Assembly (NCBI GenBank): GCA_937124525.1
Contig: CAKZLA010000397.1
Location: 1 to 10,287, forward strand
Direction of reading: 5' to 3'
Source: an uncultured Desulfobacterium sp.
GTDB taxonomy: Bacteria > Desulfobacterota > Desulfobacteria > Desulfobacterales > Desulfobacteraceae
DNA length: 10,287 nucleotides
In this document: positions 1-6,113 of the stretch, in pieces
Layout of the letters: each line of letters starts with the position of its first letter
Numbering within the stretch: position 1 is the first letter of the stretch
Position numbers and translations under genes: made by a program
Notes under the pieces: model-generated
Told to the model about the DNA's origin: nothing
Databases searched by the model: none
Seen by the model: the letters and a program-made list of their open reading frames with translations, nothing else

Positions 1-1377
1 GTCTGCCACATATCCAAGGTTGAGCACCATGGTACCCACAGGGCGATGGGCCCAGGTGGTGATACCAAGATCCACCTCCGTCCATTTCTCCCAGTACTGA
101 CTGTTGGGCATGACCTGAATATTGATGCGGAAACCGGCGGGCAATGCATCCTGTTTAACAATTTCAGCGTACCGCACAATCTCTTTCCAGCCGCTGCCCA
201 CGGCAAGGTTCACTTCCAGGCCGTTGGGATAACCCGCTTCCGCCAGAAGTTGTTTTGCCTTGACCGGATCATATTTGGGGGTGTCAATGGGACAGTATTC
301 GGGATGTTTGGGGCTGACATGCATGTCTTGGCCCAACATTCCTTGACCAAAGTAGGCAAGGGCGAGTATTTTTTCACGGTTCTGGCACAACTTCAGGGCC
401 TGGCGAACCCGGTTGTCGGACCATGGTTTCATGTCCACCCGCATGCGCATGACCCGGGTCTGGTTGGTGGTGGAGGGGAAAATATTGACCCTGTCATCAT
501 TTTTCAGTGCCTGGTAGGCTTCCGGGCCACTGAGATCACTAAAGTCAATCATGTCGATGTCACCGGACTGGATGGCGGCGATCATGGGGGCCATCTCTGT
601 GCCCATGTCCACAAACTCAATTTGATCCAGATAGGGAAGAAGTTCGCCATCATCGGCTTTCTTCCAATAATCATTTCGACGTTTCAGTAGGCAGCGTTCC
701 CCTTCAATGTACTTGTCAATGACATAGGGACCAGTGCCATGGGGGGCCTTTATGAAATCCCCCTCAAAGGTTCGGCTGTTAAGGACCATGGCCGGGTAGT
801 GGAAGAGATGTTCCGGAACGGCAATTTCTGCGGTTTTCAGGTGAAGGACTACCTGGTGATCGGAGGTTTTTTCAACGCCGGTGTTGTCCAGATAGGGGCC
901 GATCATACCCATCATGGAAGATCCCACATCTTTGTTCAGCCACTGATTCATGGTAAAGACCACATCATCAGCGGTGAAGTCATCCCCATTGTTGAATTTA
1001 ATGCCCTTTCTCAGGTTCATGGTCCAGGTTTTCAGATCAGCACTGGCTTCCCAGTTTTCAAGAAGGTAAGGGTGAGTTACGTTGTTACCATCGGTGAAGG
1101 TGAGGTATTCTGCCACCTGGCGTAGCTGATTAGTGGGGGATATCCATGAAAATTGTGCCGGATGGGTCACCTTGTGAACCGGAGCTGCCACACGAAGTGA
1201 ACCGCCTCGTTTAATGGCACTTGCTGATGCTTTTCCCGGAAATGCAAGACCTGCCATCTGTCCTGCTGCAGTTGCGGACAGACCCAGAAGGGTGGTGAAC
1301 CGAATGAACTCACGTCGGGTCATTTTTCCTTTGTCAAGATCATTTTTTAAATCTTTTACTGCGGGATGGACTTTCAT
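1..1377 (-). CDS. Tat-exported ABC transporter solute-binding protein, family 5 (peptide/nickel type), 3' end off window
   Basis: This is the periplasmic binding component of a DppA/OppA-like ABC importer, which captures oligopeptides or a similar ligand and delivers it to an inner-membrane permease. The frame is open from an ATG at 1377 to the left edge (459 codons); the family usually runs to about 500-560 residues, so only the C-terminus is missing. AAGGAG lies 5 nt before the ATG and fixes the start. Residues 20-26 read TRREFIR, a twin-arginine motif, followed by a hydrophobic stretch (about 27-47) and an ASA-type cleavage site near 50-54; KRGGSLRVA then opens the mature domain. Family 5 landmarks include FNNGDDFTADDVVFT, a TGPYVIDKY stretch near the middle, and DMIDF. 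There is no lipobox cysteine, so a soluble periplasmic form is expected. The permease and ATPase genes are presumably downstream, beyond position 1. Ligand specificity cannot be read from the sequence. Confidence 0.9.
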   Translation of the reverse strand, partial: MKVHPAVKDLKNDLDKGKMTRREFIRFTTLLGLSATAAGQMAGLAFPGKASASAIKRGGSLRVAAPVHKVTHPAQFSWISPTNQLRQVAEYLTFTDGNNVTHPYLLENWEASADLKTWTMNLRKGIKFNNGDDFTADDVVFTMNQWLNKDVGSSMMGMIGPYLDNTGVEKTSDHQVVLHLKTAEIAVPEHLFHYPAMVLNSRTFEGDFIKAPHGTGPYVIDKYIEGERCLLKRRNDYWKKADDGELLPYLDQIEFVDMGTEMAPMIAAIQSGDIDMIDFSDLSGPEAYQALKNDDRVNIFPSTTNQTRVMRMRVDMKPWSDNRVRQALKLCQNREKILALAYFGQGMLGQDMHVSPKHPEYCPIDTPKYDPVKAKQLLAEAGYPNGLEVNLAVGSGWKEIVRYAEIVKQDALPAGFRINIQVMPNSQYWEKWTEVDLGITTWAHRPVGTMVLNLGYVAD

Positions 1378-1420
1378 TTTTTCTCCTTTTTAAGGTCAAG
1401 AGCCGTATACTTGGTGAAGA

Positions 1421-1469
1421 AATATAATTTTAATGGATGGCATTTTGTATTATGGGCTAAAATTATATT
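1421..1469. repeat. perfect 12-bp AT-rich inverted repeat in the divergent intergenic region
   Basis: AATATAATTTTA at 1421-1432 is matched by its exact reverse complement at 1458-1469, with a 25-bp spacer. One arm contains the TATAAT of the minus-strand promoter; the other lies in the transcribed leader, so the structure is probably not a complete RNA hairpin of that transcript. A paired operator for a dimeric regulator, or a cruciform-prone site, would fit. AT-rich DNA produces such repeats by chance more often than balanced DNA, so the function is uncertain. Confidence 0.5.
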
Positions 1470-1490
1470 CCCGTAAACCCGAAATGTGAA
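1462..1490 (-). promoter_or_regulatory. sigma-70-like promoter for the solute-binding protein gene
   Basis: Read on the minus strand, TTCACA (1490-1485, 5 of 6 matches to the -35 consensus) is separated by exactly 17 bp from a perfect TATAAT (1467-1462). Transcription would start near 1455, leaving a leader of about 78 nt before the ATG at 1377. The -10 box lies inside one arm of the 12-bp inverted repeat at 1421-1469, which suggests that whatever uses the repeat could affect this promoter. The assignment rests on sequence match only. Confidence 0.6.
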
Positions 1491-1629
1491 GATACCGGTG
1501 ACGGGCTTGCTTCTTAAAAGTTAATGGATAAAACTTCGTAATTTTTAACATCATTCCAGGAAAAAAAACAAGGCGTAATGATATATTAATATGTATTTTT
1601 GATATTTCTGAAGAAAAGCCTCCAACCCA

Positions 1630-1658
1630 TTGATTGTTCCTGATCAGTGAAGTATATA
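1630..1658 (+). promoter_or_regulatory. sigma-70-like promoter for acnA
   Basis: TTGATT (1630-1635) and TATATA (1653-1658) are separated by 17 bp, giving a plausible sigma-70 promoter with a start near 1665 and a leader of about 83 nt before the acnA ATG at 1748. The spacer contains the 8-bp palindrome CTGATCAG (1640-1647), which is where a repressor site could act. From about 1491 to 1629 the intergenic DNA is AT-rich and I see no gene in it; it holds only a 10-bp palindrome, ATATTAATAT, at 1583-1592. Confidence 0.45.
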
Positions 1659-1686
1659 TATGTTAACTTTTTTAATTTAAAAATCA

Positions 1687-1719
1687 CCCGGCTACTCGGG
1701 GGGCGTTTACGTTAAACGT
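1687..1719 (+). promoter_or_regulatory. two small inverted repeats in the acnA leader
   Basis: CCCG (1687-1690) can pair with CGGG (1697-1700) over a 6-nt loop. Immediately after, CGTTTA (1704-1709) can pair with TAAACG (1713-1718) over a 3-nt loop; the same bases also form the near-palindrome ACGTT-A-AACGT (1709-1719). Both lie in the predicted acnA 5' leader, 29 nt or more before the start codon. They could be leader hairpins or a DNA operator. No T-run follows, so this is not an intrinsic terminator. The pairing is visible; any regulatory role is inference. Confidence 0.35.
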
Positions 1720-1747
1720 GACGGCCTTGTCCATTGAAAGGTGTGAA

Positions 1748-4489
1748 ATGAAACGATCAGAATTTTTAAAAACAATTGAGATCCAGGGGAAAACGTTTCA
1801 ATATTACGATATAACCCAACTTGAATCACAGGGAGTTGCCAACATTTCCAGGCTTCCTTTTTCCATTCGGGTCCTTGTTGAAAATTTATTGCGTAAGATG
1901 GATGACGATGTGGTGAAAGAGTCAGATCTTTTAAATATCTGCAACTGGCAACTCACCTATGAAGCGCCTGTGGAAATTCCCCACCATCCGGCCCGGGTAT
2001 TGATGCAGGATTTCACAGGTGTTCCTGCGGTGGTGGATCTTGCCGCCATGCGCGATGCGGTGAAAATCGCCGGGGGTGATCCGTCGGCCATCAATCCCCT
2101 GATTCCTGTGGAGCTGATTGTTGACCATTCGGTACAGCTGGATTATCACGGCACCCAGGGTGCATTAACCAAGAATGTTGCCAAAGAATACGAACGAAAT
2201 ATTGAGAGATATGAATTGTTGAAATGGGCACAGAAGAGCTTTGATAATTTTAAGGTTGTGCCGCCCAACTCCGGTATCTGTCACCAGGTGAACCTGGAAT
2301 ACCTTGCCCGGGTGATGGTTCAGGCTGAAGAAAAGGATGGAACCCTTCTATATCCGGATTCCCTTGTGGGTACTGATTCTCACACCACCATGATCAACGG
2401 TATTGGTGTCATGGGGTGGGGTGTGGGGGGCATTGAGGCTGAAGCTGTGATGCTGGGACAGCCCTATGTTATGTCCATTCCCGAGGTGATCGGAGTGAAG
2501 CTTGTAAACGCCCTGAAACCTGGTGTCACTGCCACAGATTTGGTTCTCACCATCACACAGAAGCTCCGGGAACTTAATGTGGTGGAAAAATTTGTGGAGT
2601 TTTTTGGACCAGGTATGAAGGCATTGGGTGCCACGGATCGTGCCACCATTGCCAATATGGGACCTGAATATGGGGCCACCATGGGCTTTTTTCCGGTGGA
2701 TGAAAAAACCATTGAATATTTAAAGATGACCAACCGGGAAGAGCAGGCCGACATCACCGAAGCCTGCGCCCGGGCTAATGGGTTGTTTTACACCGGCAAT
2801 GAAAAAATTGAGTATTCCGATGTGCTGGAGGTGGATCTGGCAACGGTGGTACCCTGTCTGGCCGGTCCGGCCCGTCCCCAGGATCGCATTGTCCTTGATG
2901 AGATAGAGGATGCCTTTAACGCCCTGTTAAGCTGCAACCATGAGCGGGACACCCACATGGATCATATTTCCCAATTTCTGGATGAGTCCGGTTGCGTTGC
3001 CAGCCGGGAAACCAGCTGTGAGCCCACGGGAAAGCGCCTGGTTAACGTGAATATGAATGGTAGAGATGTAAAGCTCGGTGATGGCAGCATCGTCATCGCC
3101 GCCATTACCTCCTGCACCAATACTTCCAATCCCTCTGGTCTGATCGGTGCAGGACTTCTGGCCCGAAATGCTGTGAAAATGGGGTTGACCACCCCGGCCC
3201 ATGTAAAAACCTCTCTGGCACCGGGATCAAAAGTGGTGCTGGATTATCTTGAATCTGCTGGCTTGATGCCCTATTTTGAGGCATTGGGATTTCATGTGGC
3301 AGGGTTTGGTTGCACCACCTGCATCGGTAACAGTGGCCCCCTGGCCCCTGCCATTGAGCATGCCATACAAGATAATGATCTTACTGTGGCCTCTGTCCTG
3401 TCCGGTAACCGCAATTTTGAGGCAAGAATTCACCAGAGTATCAAGGGAAATTTTCTGGCATCGCCCATGCTGGTGGTGGCTTTTGCCATGGCTGGCCGCA
3501 TTGATGTCAATCTGGTGAACCGTCCCATTGCCATGGATCCCAATGGTGATCCGGTTTATCTTGAAGACATCTGGCCAAAACAGGAAGAAATTGATGCCCT
3601 TGTGCAAAAGCATGTGAAATCAGAGCAGTTTGCGGCCCGGTATGCCACTATCTTTGAAGGGGATACGTTTTGGCAGGATCTTAAAATTGCTGATTCCCTC
3701 ACCTTTGATTGGAAACCGGACTCCACTTATATTAAAAACCCCCCTTATTTTGAAAATTTTTCTCCGGATCTTTCTCAATCAGAGGACATTGATGGTGCAA
3801 GGGCGTTGCTTGTCATGGGAGATTCTGTTACCACGGATCATATTTCTCCGGCCGGTGCCATTCCGGAAAAATATCCCGCTGGTAAATATCTCATTGAACG
3901 AAATGTTGCCAAGGAAGATTTTAACTCCTATGGGTCCCGTCGGGGTAATCATGAGGTGATGATGCGGGGAACCTTTGGCAATATCCGCATTAAAAATAAT
4001 CTGGTGACACCGGAAGAGGGCAGCTTTACCCGCAAATTCCCCGAAAATGAGAAGATGTTCGTTTTTGATGCAGCTTCGCGGTATGAAAAGGAAAAAACGC
4101 CGCTGGTGGTGCTGGGCGGCAAAGAGTATGGCACGGGGTCATCCAGGGACTGGGCCGCCAAGGGCAGCAATCTTTTAGGTGTTAAGGCAGTCATTGCACG
4201 TTCTTATGAAAGAATACATAGAAGTAATCTTGTGGGGATGGGGGTGCTTCCCCTGCAATTTAAGGAGGGAGAGTCCTGGGAAACCCTTGGGCTGGACGGA
4301 TCAGAAACTTTTTTCATCCCGGGTATTTCAGATGTTGCCCCCCAAAAAATGCTCACAGTGACAGCAATGAAGGGTGAAGAAAAGATCTCCTTTGAGGTGC
4401 TGGCACGGTTAAACACAGACATTGACGTGAGATACTTTGAAAATGGTGGTATTTTACCCTATGTTTTGAGAAAATTGATTAAAAAATAG
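1748..4489 (+). CDS. acnA: aconitate hydratase A (AcnA/IRP-type aconitase)
   Basis: This cytoplasmic enzyme converts citrate to isocitrate through cis-aconitate in the TCA cycle, using a labile [4Fe-4S] cluster. The ATG at 1748 is preceded by AAAGGTG at a good distance, giving 913 residues (E. coli AcnA is about 890). An in-frame GTG at 1718 would add 10 residues but has no well-placed ribosome binding site. Cluster ligands are visible as Cys456 in SCTNTSNPS and Cys522/Cys525 in GCTTCIG. Other hallmarks are VDHSVQLD, GTDSHTT (about 208-214), the arginine-rich YGSRRGNHEVM (728-738), YGTGSSRDWAAKG (794-806) in the C-terminal swivelling domain, and SYERIHRSNLVGMG. The long N-terminal region and domain order fit the AcnA/IRP type rather than AcnB. 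It is divergent from the solute-binding protein gene and appears monocistronic. In complete-oxidising sulfate reducers the enzyme would serve acetyl-CoA oxidation, but the host is only inferred. Nothing in the frame looks broken. Confidence 0.97.
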   Translation: MKRSEFLKTIEIQGKTFQYYDITQLESQGVANISRLPFSIRVLVENLLRKMDDDVVKESDLLNICNWQLTYEAPVEIPHHPARVLMQDFTGVPAVVDLAAMRDAVKIAGGDPSAINPLIPVELIVDHSVQLDYHGTQGALTKNVAKEYERNIERYELLKWAQKSFDNFKVVPPNSGICHQVNLEYLARVMVQAEEKDGTLLYPDSLVGTDSHTTMINGIGVMGWGVGGIEAEAVMLGQPYVMSIPEVIGVKLVNALKPGVTATDLVLTITQKLRELNVVEKFVEFFGPGMKALGATDRATIANMGPEYGATMGFFPVDEKTIEYLKMTNREEQADITEACARANGLFYTGNEKIEYSDVLEVDLATVVPCLAGPARPQDRIVLDEIEDAFNALLSCNHERDTHMDHISQFLDESGCVASRETSCEPTGKRLVNVNMNGRDVKLGDGSIVIAAITSCTNTSNPSGLIGAGLLARNAVKMGLTTPAHVKTSLAPGSKVVLDYLESAGLMPYFEALGFHVAGFGCTTCIGNSGPLAPAIEHAIQDNDLTVASVLSGNRNFEARIHQSIKGNFLASPMLVVAFAMAGRIDVNLVNRPIAMDPNGDPVYLEDIWPKQEEIDALVQKHVKSEQFAARYATIFEGDTFWQDLKIADSLTFDWKPDSTYIKNPPYFENFSPDLSQSEDIDGARALLVMGDSVTTDHISPAGAIPEKYPAGKYLIERNVAKEDFNSYGSRRGNHEVMMRGTFGNIRIKNNLVTPEEGSFTRKFPENEKMFVFDAASRYEKEKTPLVVLGGKEYGTGSSRDWAAKGSNLLGVKAVIARSYERIHRSNLVGMGVLPLQFKEGESWETLGLDGSETFFIPGISDVAPQKMLTVTAMKGEEKISFEVLARLNTDIDVRYFENGGILPYVLRKLIKK

Positions 4490-4494
4490 AAAAA

Positions 4495-4627
4495 TGGGGA
4501 CAGACCACGGTTTTGTTCCAGCCTGAAAATCTGGAAATCTGATAAATATGGGCAGATAAAGGAAATCTGGAGACACCATGCTTAATTTTTCATGCTTGCA
4601 TGGAGAGTGATATGGTGTCCCCGGAAT
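4495..4627. repeat. REP-like repeat of the RAYT/IS200-associated type
   Basis: TGGGGACAGACCACGG begins 6 nt after the acnA stop codon (4495-4510). Further on, GGAGACACCAT (4569-4579) is inverted as ATGGTGTCCCC (4612-4622), 10 of 11 bp paired over a 32-nt spacer that also contains the tight hairpin CATGC-TT-GCATG (4591-4602). The strings GGGGACAGACCACG and ATGGTGTCCCCGGAATT resemble, from memory, sequences flanking REP-associated tyrosine transposase (RAYT) genes in proteobacteria. No transposase is encoded here, so this would be a non-autonomous remnant or solo REP. TTTTT at 4633-4637 lies about 10 bp after the right arm, so on the plus strand it might also help end the acnA transcript. Confidence 0.55.
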
Positions 4628-4649
4628 TCTCGTTTTTCAACATTTATTG

Positions 4650-4665
4650 TCAATAATTTGGGGAG
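4650..4665 (+). repeat. partial second copy of the adjacent MITE end
   Basis: TCAATAATTTGGGGAG at 4650-4665 matches TCAATAATACGGGGAG at 4714-4729 (inside the left end of the MITE-like element) at 14 of 16 positions. It also forms the right side of a tight hairpin, TTATTG-T-CAATAA (4644-4656). It may be a decayed end of a related element, but it is short. Between here and the MITE, TACCTT (4681-4686) and AAGGTA (4694-4699) form another 6-bp inverted repeat. Confidence 0.35.
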
Positions 4666-4697
4666 TGAGCTGACAAAACCTACCTTCGAATGAAAGG

Positions 4698-4816
4698 TAA
4701 AAAACGTAAGTTCTCAATAATACGGGGAGATAAAATCTGGTTAAGCCTTTAAACACCGGATGGATTCAAAAAGATTATTCTGAATACCCAGACTTATTGA
4801 GAATTTACTAAAAAAC
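4698..4816. mobile_element. 103-bp MITE-like element with 15-bp terminal inverted repeats and 8-bp target duplication
   Basis: GTAAGTTCTCAATAA (4706-4720) is repeated in inverted orientation as TTATTGAGAATTTAC (4794-4808), with one mismatch in 15. Weaker similarity continues inward: both ends have CAATAA, then a C and GGG at matching positions. Immediately outside both ends is the same 8-mer, TAAAAAAC (4698-4705 and 4809-4816), as expected for a target-site duplication. The interior, about 73 bp, has no reading frame of note. Terminal inverted repeats, flanking duplication and small size together define a miniature inverted-repeat transposable element that would be moved by a transposase encoded elsewhere. 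The following base is G at both places, so the duplication could also be read as 9 bp. The parent IS family is not identified; 8-bp duplications occur in several families, including IS1595, IS66 and parts of IS4. Confidence 0.75.
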
Positions 4817-4827
4817 GCAATTAATTC

Positions 4828-4857
4828 TTGATATGATTGACATTTCTTGGCTTTTAT
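4828..4857 (+). promoter_or_regulatory. weak candidate promoter for the yhiI-rbbA operon
   Basis: TTGATA (4828-4833) and TTTTAT (4852-4857) are 18 bp apart. The first matches the -35 consensus at 5 of 6 positions, the second the -10 consensus at only 4 of 6. This would put a start near 4864 and a leader of about 245 nt. It begins 12 bp beyond the MITE target duplication. A nearby TTGACA (4837-4842) is a better -35 but has no -10 at a normal distance. Low confidence. Confidence 0.2.
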
Positions 4858-4918
4858 CGTTTCACACATAATGTCCTTTTTGTCAAATTATCCCCCATTT
4901 ATTGCATCGTCCTCCAGT

Positions 4919-4957
4919 AAGTGTAAAGTAAAAAAGAAGGATGCCCATTTTACACTT
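4919..4957. repeat. 9-bp perfect inverted repeat upstream of yhiI
   Basis: AAGTGTAAA (4919-4927) is matched by TTTACACTT (4949-4957) over a 21-bp spacer; the stem could extend inward by a G-T pair and a T-A pair. It is about 150 bp before the yhiI start and would lie in the leader of any transcript starting near 4864. It could be a paired operator half-site or an RNA hairpin; no T-run follows, so it does not look like a terminator. The rest of 4958-5108 shows no further gene or site that I can support. Confidence 0.4.
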
Positions 4958-5108
4958 TGGCAATTTTCCTGACACGATCCAGATGTTTTTTACTCCGGCA
5001 GCCACCCCGGTGGAAGCGGTTTTCCCTTGCCATGGCAGATGGTATATTTTTTGCTTGTAACTACCAGGTAGGTTCCATGAGCAAAGACTTAACCTGGGGG
5101 AACATGCC

Positions 5109-6113
5109 ATGGCAGAGAATAAACAAAAATTCAAGAAAGGCTTGATTATCGCCATTGCCTTGATCACAATTGCCGGGGCTGCGGTCCTGTTTTGGTCTTG
5201 GAACAGGGGGGAGAAAAAACCGGATAGTATTGCCTCGGGAAACGGTCGCATTGAAGCAACCGAGGTTGACATCGCAACAAAATACCAGGGCCGTATTGCC
5301 GAAATTTTTTGCCGTGAAGGCGATTTTGTTGAGGCGGACCAGATTTTGGTCCGAATGGATACAAAATCATTGGAGGCCCAGCTCAGGCAGGCAAAGGCTT
5401 CCGTTGAACAGGTGCGTCATGCAAAAAGTTTTGCCAGGGCCCTTGTCCAGCAACGAAAGAGTGAACTGATTGTCGCAAAAAAAGACTATCAACGGTCACA
5501 GGCAACCTATAAATCAAATAAATATGCCATTTCAGCCAGGCAGCTTGACCACGACCGTGCAACAATGCAAACGGCAGCAGCCCTCCTTGCTGAAGCCCGG
5601 GCTCAGGTGCTTGAGTCCGAGGCCGTGATCAATATTTCCCTTGCAAAAACCGAAGAGATCGAGACAAACCTCACAGATAGTATTCTCAAAACCCCCATCC
5701 GGGGAAGGGTCCTCTATCGACTGGCTGAGCCAGGAGAAATCCTGGGGGTCGGCGGAAAGGTTCTGACTGTGCTCGATCTGACCGATGTGTATATGTCAAT
5801 CTTTTTACCGACAGCCCAGGCCGGCAGGGTGGCCATCGGGGCAGAGGCCCGGCTTGTGTTTGATGCCTTGCCGGATATCGCGGTGCCGGCCAGGGTCTCG
5901 TTTGTTGCCCCCAACGCCCAGTTCACCCCCAAGGCAGTTGAAACCAGAACGGAGCGGGAAAAGCTCATGTTCCGCATTAAAGTTAAAATTGCCCCTGAAT
6001 TACTGATGGGTCATTTGGAAAAGGTAAAAACGGGGGTACCGGGTGTGGCCTATGTACGTCTTGATCCCCAGGCCCAATGGCCCGAGGATGTTCAGCGCAG
6101 GTCATTACCATGA
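5109..6113 (+). CDS. yhiI: HlyD-family membrane fusion protein, YhiI-like
   Basis: This is a periplasmic adaptor anchored in the inner membrane that links an ABC exporter to the outer membrane. It has 334 residues, close to E. coli YhiI (about 355). A short cytoplasmic, lysine-rich N-terminus is followed by one membrane segment (about 11-31). [15 protein letters not shown] (about 45-59) opens the first half of the barrel-sandwich (lipoyl-like) domain. A coiled-coil hairpin spans about 86-190, rich in Ala, Gln, Arg and Glu, with [11 protein letters not shown] in the middle. The second lipoyl half contains [18 protein letters not shown] (from about 195). The C-terminal part with [13 protein letters not shown] and [12 protein letters not shown] matches the E. 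coli protein as I recall it. GGGGG lies 8 nt before the ATG. The stop overlaps the rbbA start as ATGA, so the two are translationally coupled. The exported substrate is unknown. Confidence 0.92.
   Translation: MAENKQKFKKGLIIAIALITIAGAAVLFWSWNRGEKKPDSIASGNGRIEATEVDIATKYQGRIAEIFCREGDFVEADQILVRMDTKSLEAQLRQAKASVEQVRHAKSFARALVQQRKSELIVAKKDYQRSQATYKSNKYAISARQLDHDRATMQTAAALLAEARAQVLESEAVINISLAKTEEIETNLTDSILKTPIRGRVLYRLAEPGEILGVGGKVLTVLDLTDVYMSIFLPTAQAGRVAIGAEARLVFDALPDIAVPARVSFVAPNAQFTPKAVETRTEREKLMFRIKVKIAPELLMGHLEKVKTGVPGVAYVRLDPQAQWPEDVQRRSLP

Noticed and set aside
46..690. 214-codon open frame on the plus strand
   Set aside because: It is antisense to the solute-binding protein, whose minus-strand frame is continuous and clearly homologous to family 5; the plus-strand peptide has no recognisable domain.
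739..1125. 128-codon open frame on the plus strand
   Set aside because: Also antisense to the solute-binding protein; no ribosome binding site or family resemblance.
1718..1747. Upstream GTG start for acnA (10 extra residues)
   Set aside because: It overlaps the inverted repeat in the leader and lacks a well-spaced ribosome binding site; ATG 1748 has AAAGGTG at a normal distance and starts where AcnA proteins usually start.
3227..3613. Minus-strand open frame inside acnA, 128 codons
   Set aside because: Shadow of the aconitase codons over the cluster-binding region; no independent evidence.
4837..4842. Perfect TTGACA as the -35 of a yhiI promoter
   Set aside because: No acceptable -10 lies 16-19 bp downstream; the best AT-rich hexamers are too close or too far.
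4490..5108. CRISPR array or tRNA in the repeat-rich intergenic region
   Set aside because: The repeats are not regularly spaced, differ in sequence and are inverted rather than direct; no cloverleaf could be drawn.
4957..5145. Plus-strand 62-codon frame just before yhiI
   Set aside because: TTG start, no ribosome binding site, overlaps yhiI by 37 nt in another frame and matches no family I know.
4883..5272. Minus-strand 129-codon frame spanning the intergenic region and the start of yhiI
   Set aside because: Composition and content look random, it overlaps the yhiI start in antisense, and no promoter or ribosome binding site was seen.
6077..6109. Upstream in-frame ATG for rbbA (11 extra residues)
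   Set aside because: It lies well inside yhiI; the ATGA overlap at 6110 is a typical coupled start and gives a length close to E. coli RbbA.
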